Source: Collinsella sp. AF23-4AC
GTDB lineage: Bacteria > Actinomycetota > Coriobacteriia > Coriobacteriales > Coriobacteriaceae
DNA length: 51,152 nucleotides
NCBI RefSeq assembly: GCF_003462685.1
Contig: NZ_QRVE01000015.1
Location: forward strand, 1 to 51,152
Reading direction: 5' to 3'
The translations under genes were made by a program, and so were the position numbers. This document shows, one piece after another, positions 33,178 to 41,878 of this stretch. The notes below the pieces were generated by a model. It was not told the origin of the DNA. It was given only the letters and a program-made list of their open reading frames with translations, and made no database searches. Numbering within the stretch: the stretch's first letter is position 1; every line of letters starts with the position of its first letter.

Positions 33178-34545
33178 CTAGCGGGGGACGTAGCGGCCGG
33201 GCTGAGCTCCGGTGGGCTCGCCATCGCGCGCCACCAGCACGCCGTTCACAAACACAGCCTTGGCGCGACCATGCGCCTCAAAGCCCTCGAGCGGCGTGTA
33301 GTCCACGGCCTGATGCTGCGTCGCCGCGCTAATGGTCCAGCGCGCCTTTGGATCCCACACGCACACGTCGGCATCGGCACCCTCGGCAAGACAGCCCTTG
33401 CGCGGATACATGCCAAAGACGCGCGCCGGGTTCTCGCTCATCAAGCGGCACAGATCCTCGGGTCCCAGCTGTCCCTCAAAGCTCGTGGCAATCGCGACGG
33501 GACGATGCTCCACGCCGGGCCCGCCGTTGGGAATCGCGCGGAAATCATCGCGTCCGCGGTCCTTTTGCCCGTGCAGGTTAAAGCTGCAATGATCGGTCGC
33601 AATAGTATCGATCTCGCCGGCCACAAGCGCCTCGCGCAGCGCGGCACGGTCGCTGGCATGGCGCAGTGGCGGGCTCATCACATACTTGGCACCCGCAAAG
33701 CCGTTCTCGCCCTGCTCCAAGTAGCAAGTATCGTCGAGCATCAGATACTGAGGGCAGGTCTCGACATAGATGTTCTTCTGCCCGCGCGCTTTGGCAGCGC
33801 GAATGGCCTCGAGCCCCAGCTTGGTCGAAAGGTGCACCACATTGACTGGAGCGTCCCCGGCTAAGTGCGCCAGATACAGCAGACGGCTCACGGCCTCGGC
33901 CTCGCACACATCCGGACGGCTGAGCGCATGTCCCTCGGGCCCATGAATCCCCTGCTCGTACACGCGCTTCTGCAGCTCGTTCACGAGCGTGCCGTTCTCG
34001 CAATGCACGCACAGGATACCGCCCACGCGCTTGAGCTCCTCCAGCACCTCGAGCGTCTCGGCATCGTCCAAGCGCAGGTGGTCATAGGCAAAGTAGGTCT
34101 TGAACGACGATACGCCCGCCTCGCGCATGGCCGAAAGATCGGCGCGGTTGCGCTCATTCCACTCGGCGAGTGCCATATGAAAAGCGTAGTTTGCCGTGCA
34201 GGTGCCGTCGGCGCGATGATGCCACTCGGCAAGGGCATCGGGCATGGTCACGCCGCGATCGGCCGTCGCATAGTCCACGATGGTCGTGGTGCCGCCGCAG
34301 GCAGCCGCACGCGTACCGGTCTCAAAGCTATCGGCCGTCCAATCCATACCAGTCCAGCACTGCATGTGCGTATGGGCATCGATAAAGCCGGGGAACACCC
34401 AACAGTCCGTGGCGTCCTGGACGGTATCGCCCTCGCCCGGCCCGATTGCCGCGGCAATCCGCACAATCTTGTTGCCCTCCATGGCAAGATCGGCGCGGCG
34501 AAGCCCCTGGGGCGTCACAAGCGCGCCGTTTTTGATGATGATCAT
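33178..34545 (-). CDS. hydA: Dihydropyrimidinase/hydantoinase-type amidohydrolase
   Basis: 455 residues. It hydrolyses cyclic amides. DAHTHMQC gives metal His58 and His60, SSFKTYFAY holds Lys149 that would be carbamylated, and HCENG, HLS and TDHCSFN supply further metal ligands. In the selenium-linked yge cluster this type of enzyme opens a purine-derived ring. It is 8 nt after the mocA gene on the same strand, hence in an operon. Confidence 0.88.
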   Translation of the reverse strand: MIIIKNGALVTPQGLRRADLAMEGNKIVRIAAAIGPGEGDTVQDATDCWVFPGFIDAHTHMQCWTGMDWTADSFETGTRAAACGGTTTIVDYATADRGVTMPDALAEWHHRADGTCTANYAFHMALAEWNERNRADLSAMREAGVSSFKTYFAYDHLRLDDAETLEVLEELKRVGGILCVHCENGTLVNELQKRVYEQGIHGPEGHALSRPDVCEAEAVSRLLYLAHLAGDAPVNVVHLSTKLGLEAIRAAKARGQKNIYVETCPQYLMLDDTCYLEQGENGFAGAKYVMSPPLRHASDRAALREALVAGEIDTIATDHCSFNLHGQKDRGRDDFRAIPNGGPGVEHRPVAIATSFEGQLGPEDLCRLMSENPARVFGMYPRKGCLAEGADADVCVWDPKARWTISAATQHQAVDYTPLEGFEAHGRAKAVFVNGVLVARDGEPTGAQPGRYVPR

Positions 34546-34553
34546 GTTGCTCC

Positions 34554-35168
34554 TTATTGATTAATACAGTTGGCCACGCGATCAAAATACGAGCAGGCCG
34601 CGATATGCTCCGTTATGCGTCGCTGCCCCTCGGCGGTATCGACATCCCACAGCTCATAGGCGCGCGCTTCAACCAGCGCAACGTCGACGCGGCCTTTGAG
34701 AATCGAACCGCCGCCGTCCTTGCCCTCAAGACACATAAGTGCATCGAACAGTTCCGCCGGAAAGAGCACCGGGCTCGAAGGCTCACCGTTGCACGCAAGA
34801 CGCACCGGATGCTTGCGGCCACGCTCGTCAAATGCACGAACCATAGCCTCAAAAGAATCCGAACTCACGAGCGGCTGGTCGCCCGGCAAAAAGAGGCAAC
34901 CTTTCCAGTTGCGTTCGACTCCCCACGAAAGGCCCGCACGGACGCTTTCGCTGCGCAGCTCGCCATCGTGCAGCACGCACGGGCAATGCTTGTCCTCGCA
35001 AATCTTAGCGACCTCGGGCCAACGCGTCGAAACCACAACGTCAAAGCCCCGGGGAACCGAATCAATGGTCCGGGCAATCAGCGGCTCGCCATAGATATCA
35101 GCGAGCATCTTGTTAGAGCCAAATCGCTTGCCCTCGCCCGAAGCCATAATGACGCAACCAAGTTTCAT
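34554..35168 (-). CDS. mocA: Molybdenum cofactor nucleotidyltransferase, MocA-like
   Basis: 204 residues. CVIMASGEGKRFGSNKML is the MobA/MocA nucleotide-binding signature, GDQP in LPGDQPLV is the metal site. The product would transfer CMP (or GMP) to molybdopterin for a hydroxylase cofactor. GGGGAGG lies 7 nt before ATG 35168; the frame is open to 35219. Close coupling to hydA and the neighbouring xdhC/yqeB/yqeC suits this role. Cytidylyl versus guanylyl specificity cannot be decided. Confidence 0.8.
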   Translation of the reverse strand: MKLGCVIMASGEGKRFGSNKMLADIYGEPLIARTIDSVPRGFDVVVSTRWPEVAKICEDKHCPCVLHDGELRSESVRAGLSWGVERNWKGCLFLPGDQPLVSSDSFEAMVRAFDERGRKHPVRLACNGEPSSPVLFPAELFDALMCLEGKDGGGSILKGRVDVALVEARAYELWDVDTAEGQRRITEHIAACSYFDRVANCINQ

Positions 35169-35256
35169 GGCGATACCTCCCCTGAAACCATCGTACCCAT
35201 AACTCGCGTCGCGGGGCATCTACATCGAAAGCGCTTATCCCGCACGCCCACGATGC

Positions 35257-35295
35257 AAAAAGGGGCACCCCGCCGGTTGGCAGAGCGCCCCCTTT
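35257..35295 (-). terminator. Terminator of ygeW
   Basis: On the minus strand GGGGCGC (about 35285-35291) pairs with GTGCCCC (about 35262-35268) apart from one mismatch, followed by TTTTT (35261-35257). Confidence 0.6.
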
Positions 35296-35318
35296 ACATG
35301 GCTTACCTCAACCCAGCT

Positions 35319-36521
35319 TTAGGCCTGGAACCAACGGGCGGTGTTGCGCTCGTCGAGGGCCTTGAGGGTAGCGGCGGGATCGGCAACCTTCTGCAGGAAC
35401 ATCATGGCTGCGATGGCGTACGGCTTGTAGCTGGCCTCCTTGTACATGCCCACGCGGTGCATGTCGAAGACGTCGGCGTTGACCTCGCCGTGCTCGCAGG
35501 AGACACCGGAGATGTCGGCGGGCAGCGGATGCATAAAGATGGTGTCCTGGCCGTTGGCAGTCTTCTCCATGAGCTCGGTCGTGGAGCACCAGTCCTGATG
35601 CGTAGCGTTCTGGGCGAGCAGCTCCTTCTCGAGCGCGGCGATGCCGGCATCGTCGCCCTCGGCGTACAGGTTGGTGCGCTTCTCCATGGCGGCAAACGGA
35701 GCCCAGCTCTTGGGGATCACGATGTCGGCGCTCTCGAAGGCCTCGGCCATGGTGTTGACCTGCTTAAAGGTGGTGCCGGACTCGGCGGCATAGCCCTTGG
35801 CGCGCTCGACGACCTCGGGCATGAGGTCGTAGCCCTCGGGGTGAGCCAGGGTGACGTCCATGCCAAAGCGGGGCAGCAGGCTGATCAGCGACTGCGGGCA
35901 GGACAGCGGCTTGCCGTAAGAGGGCGAATAGGCCCAGGTGACAGCAACCTTCTTGCCCTTGAGGTTCTCAAGACCACCAAACTCGTTGATGAGGTAGAGC
36001 ATGTCGGCAGAGGACTGCGTGGGGTGGTCGGAATCGGACTGCAGGGAGATGAGCGTGGGACGGTGATCAAGAACGCCGTCCTCGTAGGCCTGCTGCACGG
36101 ACTCGGAGACCTCGGCCATGTAGGCGTCGCCCTTGCCGATGTACATGTCGTCGCGGATGCCGATGACGTCGGCCATGAAGGAGATCATGGTAGCGGTCTC
36201 GCGGACGGTCTCGCCGTGAGCGATCTGGGACTTCTTCTCGTCCAGGTCCTGCAGCTCAAGGCCGAGCAGGTTGGCGGCCTTAGAGAAGGAGAAACGCGTA
36301 CGGGTAGAGTTGTCGCGGAACAGGGAGACGGCCAAGCCCGAGTCGAAAATCTTGGACGAAACGTTGTTCTCGCGCAGCTCGCGCAGGGCGTCGGCGACGA
36401 TGTAGAGCGCCTTGAGCTCATCGGTGGTCTTGTCCCAGGTGTGCAGGAAGTCGCTGCCGTACATACCCTTAAAATCGAGGCCGTTCAGCTGCTCGACGAG
36501 CTCGGTAAACTTGGCGTCCAT
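35319..36521 (-). CDS. ygeW: YgeW-type knotted carbamoyltransferase
   Basis: 400 residues. The carbamoyl-phosphate loop STRTR (72-76), HPTQ in SDSDHPTQSSADML and HPLPAD are all present. YgeW proteins are transcarbamylase relatives with a knot, whose natural acceptor is not firmly established; they occur in the purine/urate gene clusters of gut anaerobes. Minus-strand order is ygeX-ygeY-ygeW, with gaps of 74 and 201 nt. Confidence 0.92.
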   Translation of the reverse strand: MDAKFTELVEQLNGLDFKGMYGSDFLHTWDKTTDELKALYIVADALRELRENNVSSKIFDSGLAVSLFRDNSTRTRFSFSKAANLLGLELQDLDEKKSQIAHGETVRETATMISFMADVIGIRDDMYIGKGDAYMAEVSESVQQAYEDGVLDHRPTLISLQSDSDHPTQSSADMLYLINEFGGLENLKGKKVAVTWAYSPSYGKPLSCPQSLISLLPRFGMDVTLAHPEGYDLMPEVVERAKGYAAESGTTFKQVNTMAEAFESADIVIPKSWAPFAAMEKRTNLYAEGDDAGIAALEKELLAQNATHQDWCSTTELMEKTANGQDTIFMHPLPADISGVSCEHGEVNADVFDMHRVGMYKEASYKPYAIAAMMFLQKVADPAATLKALDERNTARWFQA

Positions 36522-36675
36522 GGAAATGTCCTTTCAAAAGATGAAACGATCGCAATGAGTAGACGTGCTCCGGCATGCGCGTGTGGCTAGAACATGCAGA
36601 GCACTATGACGAGGACCCGCCACCGTTGAGGAAGCATGGGAGATAACGACCGCGGGCCCCGAGTCAACAGGGGGT

Positions 36676-36700
36676 GCCGGGGACACGAGCGGCCCCCGGC
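36676..36700 (-). terminator. Hairpin after ygeY stop
   Basis: Perfect GCCGGGG/CCCCGGC 7-bp stem with an 11-nt loop, 22 nt past the stop of ygeY; no T run follows. Could be a weak terminator or stability element before ygeW. Confidence 0.35.
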
Positions 36701-36722
36701 TCAACAAAATCGAGGAATGGGA

Positions 36723-38108
36723 CTAATCGATCTTGTTGTTGGTCAGACCGGCGCGGAACACGGTGGCGTCGCCATCGGCCTGGCTCGGATCGTAGAGGTT
36801 CAGGGCAGCCACGTACATGGCGGCAGCGGTGACCAGGTCGTCCTTGTAGGTGACCTCGTTGGGAGCGTGAGCCTGAGACTCGGCACCCGGGCCAAAGCCC
36901 ACGCAGGGGATGCCATAGCGGCCCTGGATGGAAACGCAGTTCGTGGAGAAGGTCCACTTGTCGCACAGCGGACGACCGGTGCGCTTGTCCATGCTGGGTT
37001 CGCAGCCGATGCGCTCGTCACCGAACATGGCCTTGTGGGCGTCGACGAGGGCCTTGACGTGCGGAGCGGTCTCCTTGTTGATCCACGTGGGGAAGTAAGC
37101 CTCGGTCTCGTAGACCTCGCCGGTCCAGGACGGACGGTCGTACATGTACATGGAGACCTTCACGTCGTCGCCGTACTTCTTGGCGGCCGGCAGGTTACGG
37201 ATCTCGTCCAGGCAGGACTCCCAGGTCTCGCCGGCGGTCATGCGACGGTCAATGGAGATGGCGCAGGAGTCAGCGACAGCGCAGCGGCTGGGGCTGGTGT
37301 AGAAGATCTGGCTGACGGTGCAGGTGCCGCGGCCCAGGAAGCGGGCATCCTCGAAGTGCTCGGGATTGTACTTGGGGTCGAGCATCTTGACGAGACCCTT
37401 GATGTCGGTCGACTCGTCGCAGCCGTTGTTGTTGAGGGCGCGGACGTCGGCGATGATGTCGGCCATCTTGTAGATGGCGTTGTCGCCGCGGTCGGGCGCG
37501 GAGCCGTGGCAGGAGGTGCCGTGAACGTCGACGCGGATCTCCATGCGGCCGCGGTGACCGCGATAGATGCCGCCGTCGGTGGGCTCGGTGGAAATGACGA
37601 ACTCGGGCTTAATGCCGTCCTTGTTGTAGATGTACTGCCAGCACATGCCGTCGCAGTCCTCTTCCTGGACGGTGCCGACGACCATGATCTTGTAGCCCTC
37701 GGGGATGAGGCCCATGTCCTTCATCATCTTGGCAGCGTAGGTAGCAGAAGCCATGCCACCCTCCTGGTCGGAGCCGCCGCGGCCGTAGATGATCTCGTCG
37801 GTCTCGTAGCCCTCATAGGGATCGGCGTCCCAGTTCTCGATGTTGCCGATGCCGACGGTGTCGATGTGAGAGTCGATGGCGATGATCTTGTCGCCCTCTC
37901 CCATAAAGCCCATGACGTTGCCCAGGCCGTCGACCTTGACCTCGTCATAGCCAAGGTTCTCCATCTCGGCCTTGATGCAGGCAACAACCTCACCCTCCTC
38001 GCAGGACTCAGAGGGATGGGAGATCATAGCGCGCAGGAAGCGAGTCATATCAGCACGATGAGACTCAGCAGCAGCCTTGATAGCGTCGAAATCGAGTTCT
38101 TTAGCCAT
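36723..38108 (-). CDS. ygeY: YgeY-type M20 hydrolase, selenium metabolism-linked
   Basis: 461 residues. M20 metallopeptidase/deacetylase fold with DSHIDTVG (metal His and Asp), [10 protein letters not shown] and VQEEDCDG (catalytic Glu and metal Glu), and a dimerisation domain in the middle. In the yge cluster it is thought to cleave an amide of a ring-opening product to release diaminopropionate or a similar amine for YgeX. The exact substrate is unproven here. Confidence 0.9.
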   Translation of the reverse strand: MAKELDFDAIKAAAESHRADMTRFLRAMISHPSESCEEGEVVACIKAEMENLGYDEVKVDGLGNVMGFMGEGDKIIAIDSHIDTVGIGNIENWDADPYEGYETDEIIYGRGGSDQEGGMASATYAAKMMKDMGLIPEGYKIMVVGTVQEEDCDGMCWQYIYNKDGIKPEFVISTEPTDGGIYRGHRGRMEIRVDVHGTSCHGSAPDRGDNAIYKMADIIADVRALNNNGCDESTDIKGLVKMLDPKYNPEHFEDARFLGRGTCTVSQIFYTSPSRCAVADSCAISIDRRMTAGETWESCLDEIRNLPAAKKYGDDVKVSMYMYDRPSWTGEVYETEAYFPTWINKETAPHVKALVDAHKAMFGDERIGCEPSMDKRTGRPLCDKWTFSTNCVSIQGRYGIPCVGFGPGAESQAHAPNEVTYKDDLVTAAAMYVAALNLYDPSQADGDATVFRAGLTNNKID

Positions 38109-38182
38109 TGTTCATAACCTTTCAAACGAAGGAATCTACCTGTGAGGTGGCGGAGCGATACCTATTTACTCCGCCCCAACGA

Positions 38183-39397
38183 TTAGCAAGTGGGATATTC
38201 GCCTTCCCAAACAATGCGGCGATACTGGTCGGGATCCGTATCGCCCTCGGTGGAGAAGCAGAGCACAGAGCTCGTCTTGTCCAGGCCGATGAGTTCCTTG
38301 AGCTCGGCGTACTCGGGATCGAGCATGAGGGTCTCGACCAGGCCGGTGGTCACAGCGCCGGACTCGCCGGAGATGACGCGCGGGTCGCCCTTCTCGGGAG
38401 CGCCCAGGGTGCGCATGCCGCGAGCGGTGACCCAGTCGGGGCAGGACACGAAGGCGGTGGTGTGGTTGCGCAGGATATCCCAGCCCAGGATGTTGGGCTC
38501 GCCGCAGCACAGGCCGGCCATGATGGAGGGCATGTCGCCGTCCACGATGCGCGGATCGCCATCGCCGGCGGCAGCGCCCTTGTACAGGCAGGCAGCAGGC
38601 GCGCACTCGACCACAACGAAGGTAGGCGGGTTATCGGGATACAGGTTGGTGAAGTAGCCCACCACGGCGCCGGCGAGCGAGCCCACGCCAGCCTGGACAA
38701 AGACGTGCGTCGGGCGGTTGATGGCCATCTCGCGCAGCTGCTCGGCAGCCTCGGAAGCCATGGTGCCGTAGCCCTCCATGATCCAGGACGGGATCTTCTC
38801 GTAGCCCTCCCAGGCGGTGTCCTGAACGATAACGCCGCGCTCGCAAGCGTCGGCCTCGGCGGCGGCCATGCGCACGCACTCGTCGTAGTTGACCTCTTCG
38901 ATGGTCACCGTGGCGCCCTCGGCGGCGATGTTATCAAAGCGGGGCTTGGTGGAACCCTTAGGCATGTGCACGACAGCCTTCTGGCCCAGCTTGTTGGCAG
39001 CCCATGCCACGCCGCGGCCATGGTTGCCGTCGGTGGCGGTAAAGAAGGTTGCCTGGCCAAAGTCCTTGGCAAGCTGATCGGAGGTCAGGTAGTCGAAGGT
39101 GCAGTCGGCAACGTCCTTGCCGGTCTCGTCGGCAATGTAGTTGGCCATGGCAAACGAACCGCCCAGGACCTTAAAGGCGTTGAGGCCAAAGCGATAGCTC
39201 TCGTCCTTAACGCACAGGTTGGACAGGCCCAGGCGCGCAGCCTGGCCGTCCAGGCGGGCAAGCGGAGTGACGGTGTACTGGGGGAACGACTGGTGGAAGG
39301 CGCGGGCCTTCTTCACGTGGTCGAGGCTCATGATTCCCAAGTGCTTGTCATCGCTCTTGGGCATCGTGTTGCCCGCCCACTGGATCTTATCGGCCAT
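38183..39397 (-). CDS. ygeX: Diaminopropionate ammonia-lyase
   Basis: 404 residues, PLP-dependent fold type II. It cleaves 2,3-diaminopropionate to pyruvate and ammonia. The PLP lysine is Lys76 in GLNAFKVLGG. The GVGSLAGAVVGYF and DGNHGRGVAWAANKLG loops bind substrate or PLP phosphate. It is the first gene of the ygeX-ygeY-ygeW run and is divergent from the DauR-like regulator. Confidence 0.93.
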   Translation of the reverse strand: MADKIQWAGNTMPKSDDKHLGIMSLDHVKKARAFHQSFPQYTVTPLARLDGQAARLGLSNLCVKDESYRFGLNAFKVLGGSFAMANYIADETGKDVADCTFDYLTSDQLAKDFGQATFFTATDGNHGRGVAWAANKLGQKAVVHMPKGSTKPRFDNIAAEGATVTIEEVNYDECVRMAAAEADACERGVIVQDTAWEGYEKIPSWIMEGYGTMASEAAEQLREMAINRPTHVFVQAGVGSLAGAVVGYFTNLYPDNPPTFVVVECAPAACLYKGAAAGDGDPRIVDGDMPSIMAGLCCGEPNILGWDILRNHTTAFVSCPDWVTARGMRTLGAPEKGDPRVISGESGAVTTGLVETLMLDPEYAELKELIGLDKTSSVLCFSTEGDTDPDQYRRIVWEGEYPTC

Positions 39398-39483
39398 ACG
39401 GTGAACTCCTTAAGTCCTCTCTTGCCGGCCCCCGCATACGCGTTTCAGCCCGATCCCATTCACACGGCTGAACTTTTATGTGG

Positions 39484-39536
39484 ATGCCAAACAAAAAGTT
39501 TGTTAGTAATGTTCTATCACACTTTTTGATTGGCAT
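39484..39536. promoter_or_regulatory. Inverted repeat operator candidate between ygeX and its regulator
   Basis: ATGCCAAACAAAAAG (39484-39498) and CTTTTTGATTGGCAT (39522-39536) form an almost perfect 15-bp inverted repeat with one mismatch. It lies in the divergent control region; a dimeric or tetrameric regulator could bind both arms. Nearby TTTGTTAG and CTAACGAA look like extra half-sites. Confidence 0.6.
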
Positions 39537-39674
39537 ACCTAACGAATTGTTTGTTGCCGTAATCGGTACTTTTTCGCCCCCGAACGGTCATGAATTGCCT
39601 TGTTGATGGATTTGTTTGCGGTCAAGTGTGGTTTATGGCACAGTGAGCCCAAACTAATTTTTAGGAAGGCACCC

Positions 39675-40328
39675 ATGACCCCGTCACAGATTGAGTTTTA
39701 TAAGCGCCTTGCACACGGCCTGGCGCTCCAATTTGGCCCCAACTGCGAAGTCGTCGTCCACGACCTGGAGACCGAGGACGTGGACCACTCCATCGTGGTG
39801 ATCGAAAACGGCCACGTCAGCGGGCGCAAACTGGGTGACGGTCCCAGCCATATCGTGTTTGAGTCCATGCACGAGGGCGCCACCGATGTACACGACCGCG
39901 AGCCGTACCTCACTAAAACCACCGACGGTAAGCTGCTCAAATCGTCGACGATCTTTATCCGCAACGACGAGGGCAAGCCCGTCGGCATTCTGGGCATCAA
40001 CTTTGACATTACGCTCATGAAGGCTTTTGAGCGTTCGCTCGACGCCTTTACCGGCACCGGCGGCACGGGCTATACCGAGCCCGAGCCCATTACCAAGAAC
40101 ATCGGCGACCTGCTCGAGGACCTGCTGCACGAGTGCGAGCAGTTTGTGGGCAAGCCCGCGGCGCTCATGACCAAAGACGAGCGCATTCGTGCCATTGGCT
40201 ACCTCGACCGTCGTGGCGCCTTCCTCATTTCCAAGTCGAGCGAGCGCGCCTGTGAGTTCTTTGGCATCTCCAAATACAGCTTCTATAGCTACCTCAATGA
40301 GGCCAAGGCGGCGGCCGGCGACAAGTAG
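39675..40328 (+). CDS. YheO/DauR-like PAS-HTH transcriptional regulator
   Basis: 217 residues. An N-terminal PAS-like YheO domain (about 1-120; FGPNCEVVVHDLETEDVDHSIVVIENGHVSGRKLGD) is followed by a linker and a C-terminal HTH (about 155-217; ERIRAIGYLDRRGAFLISKSSERACEFFGISKYSFYSYLNEA). DauR relatives control D-amino acid and amino acid catabolism genes. It is divergent from ygeX and the shared inverted repeat suggests it regulates the ygeX-ygeY-ygeW unit. The frame opens at 39600, but TTAGGAAGG precedes ATG 39675. Confidence 0.85.
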   Translation: MTPSQIEFYKRLAHGLALQFGPNCEVVVHDLETEDVDHSIVVIENGHVSGRKLGDGPSHIVFESMHEGATDVHDREPYLTKTTDGKLLKSSTIFIRNDEGKPVGILGINFDITLMKAFERSLDAFTGTGGTGYTEPEPITKNIGDLLEDLLHECEQFVGKPAALMTKDERIRAIGYLDRRGAFLISKSSERACEFFGISKYSFYSYLNEAKAAAGDK

Positions 40329-40450
40329 GCACTCGCCTGGATTGCCCTCCCCTTTTGGGCGCGAGTTCTGGAAAGCACGAATCCAAGACCGAGCCGCTTG
40401 GGAAGTTCCATATAATCGATGTCATTAGTATTTCGAAAGGATGGAACAGA

Positions 40451-41428
40451 ATGGCGTTGAGCAAGGCATCATGCACCGGTCGCGGATTGATTCCGGCAAT
40501 TGGTGGACATGTGCACCGCATGTTCGATGAGGGTGAAGACGACCTGTTTTCGCTGAGCCTTGACGATGTGATGGATGATCGCCCGTGGACCGCCGACGAA
40601 CTCATGGGCGGCGGGGCTCGCCCGTCAAGCCCCAATCCCGCACTTGCGTCTAAGTCCGCACCTGCGCCGACTCCTGCGCAGTCGCCTGTTTCGACGCCCG
40701 CGCCTACGCCCGCACCCACTTCGGCGCCTACGCCCGCTCCCCGCCCCGCAAGCGACCCGTCCGAGACGGCGGCATTTCTCGCTGCAGCGACGCAGGGTAA
40801 ATCGGCCGACAGCACTGTTATGTACAGCGCCCAGCAGTTGCCTGTTCCTGCGGCACGCAAGCCTCCGGTCGCAAGGCTCGATGAGCCCGTTGCCCGTCAG
40901 GTTGCCTACGATTCGTGGGCTGCAACCGATCTGGATGAGACCTCTACCGGCATGCCGGCGCTCGACGTTCCAGTTAACCCGCTTTTTGCCGCCAACACGA
41001 GCGCCGCGGACTATGAGGGCGGTGCGGCATATTCCGATGGCTATGATGGCACCGGTCGCATCGAGACCGAGGATTATGGCACCGCATCGAGCGATTATCT
41101 CAACGATCCGTACGCTGCCACACCTGCACCGGAATATGACCCGGAGGCCGCGTCCGCGCCGGCGTATACCAAAAGCACGGGCGAAGAGCGCTTCGCCGAT
41201 TATTACGCCGAGGAAAAGGCGCTGCGTTTCTCGGAATTTCCGCAAGCAGTCAAGGTTGCCTTTATCGCCATTGTCATTGCCCTGCTCGGCGTCATTGCGT
41301 TTGAGGGATTCCGGCTGTTCTCCGGCCCCACCCAAGCGGAGTCGGAGACCCAGCAAAAAGAGAACGATGACGAGTACCTGGACATCAACACCCTCAAGGG
41401 CGACCCCAACGACGAGGACGACGAGTAG
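40451..41428 (+). CDS. Unknown protein with Pro/Ala linker and C-terminal membrane segment
   Basis: 325 residues. Residues about 1-50 are acidic (FDEGEDDLFSLSLDDVMDDRPWTADELM). About 55-95 is a Pro/Ala/Ser-rich tract with PAPTPAPTSAP repeats, then a long polar, Tyr/Asp-rich region. One membrane segment near residues 266-288 (VKVAFIAIVIALLGVIAFEGF) is followed by about 35 acidic residues. The membrane segment near the C-terminus would leave the bulk in the cytoplasm. AAAGGA is 8 nt before ATG 40451. I recognise no family. Confidence 0.7.
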   Translation: MALSKASCTGRGLIPAIGGHVHRMFDEGEDDLFSLSLDDVMDDRPWTADELMGGGARPSSPNPALASKSAPAPTPAQSPVSTPAPTPAPTSAPTPAPRPASDPSETAAFLAAATQGKSADSTVMYSAQQLPVPAARKPPVARLDEPVARQVAYDSWAATDLDETSTGMPALDVPVNPLFAANTSAADYEGGAAYSDGYDGTGRIETEDYGTASSDYLNDPYAATPAPEYDPEAASAPAYTKSTGEERFADYYAEEKALRFSEFPQAVKVAFIAIVIALLGVIAFEGFRLFSGPTQAESETQQKENDDEYLDINTLKGDPNDEDDE

Positions 41429-41825
41429 CGAGGGCTGGGGGCAGCTGAAGCGTCCGCATGTAGCACCAGCTTTTACGTGCTGTTTTGTCATCCGATTACA
41501 CTTTTCCGGATGTTGAGACCGTCAGATTCGACACTTTTCCGTACTTTTGAGGTGCCGATTTCGACACTTTTCCGGATTTAGGCCGAATAATTGCCGCGTA
41601 ATCAAGCGTCGCTTGCACGTCATTTCGCAGGCGGCGCTTAATTTCTGTCCGCGTGCGCTGATAGAGTCCATTGTGCCCGCAAGGAGGGTAGTGTCAAAAA
41701 AGTTGGTGTAGAGCTCAACTAAACAAGTGTAATTATTCGTGTGATATCAAGCGCCCCATACTTGGCCTCGACAAGCGGCATCGTACGCAGGCTTACCGGC
41801 ATAGAGTCTGCGTTAAAACAAAATG
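41429..41825. other. Intergenic stretch with 33-bp direct repeats and possible IS scar
   Basis: No gene is supported. ACACTTTTCCG occurs at 41498, 41531 and 41564 (33 bp apart), each preceded by GATT or GATTTCG. Further on GTGTCAAAAAAGTTGGTGTAG (near 41692-41712) after an AAGGAGG could be an insertion-sequence end, but no transposase remains. Confidence 0.4.
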
Positions 41826-41865
41826 AGCCCCGGTGACTTGAATCAGTGGTCATCCCGGGTCATCA
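41826..41865 (-). terminator. Terminator after the glycine-zipper gene; repeated element copy 1
   Basis: Minus strand GACCCGGGATGAC pairs with GTCACCGGGGC, then CTCATTTTGTTTT. A near-identical element with conserved loop lies at 45524-45559. Confidence 0.7.
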
Positions 41866-41878
41866 ATATGCAGTGTAC

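Noticed and set aside
30048..33332. Small proteins beginning MKYGLF on both strands
   Set aside because: They are translations of the arms of the two palindromes and change with strand; no ribosome sites.
41685..41720. Start of a gene after AAGGAGG (GTGTCAAAAAAG...)
   Set aside because: The frame stops after six codons; more likely an insertion-sequence end or chance.
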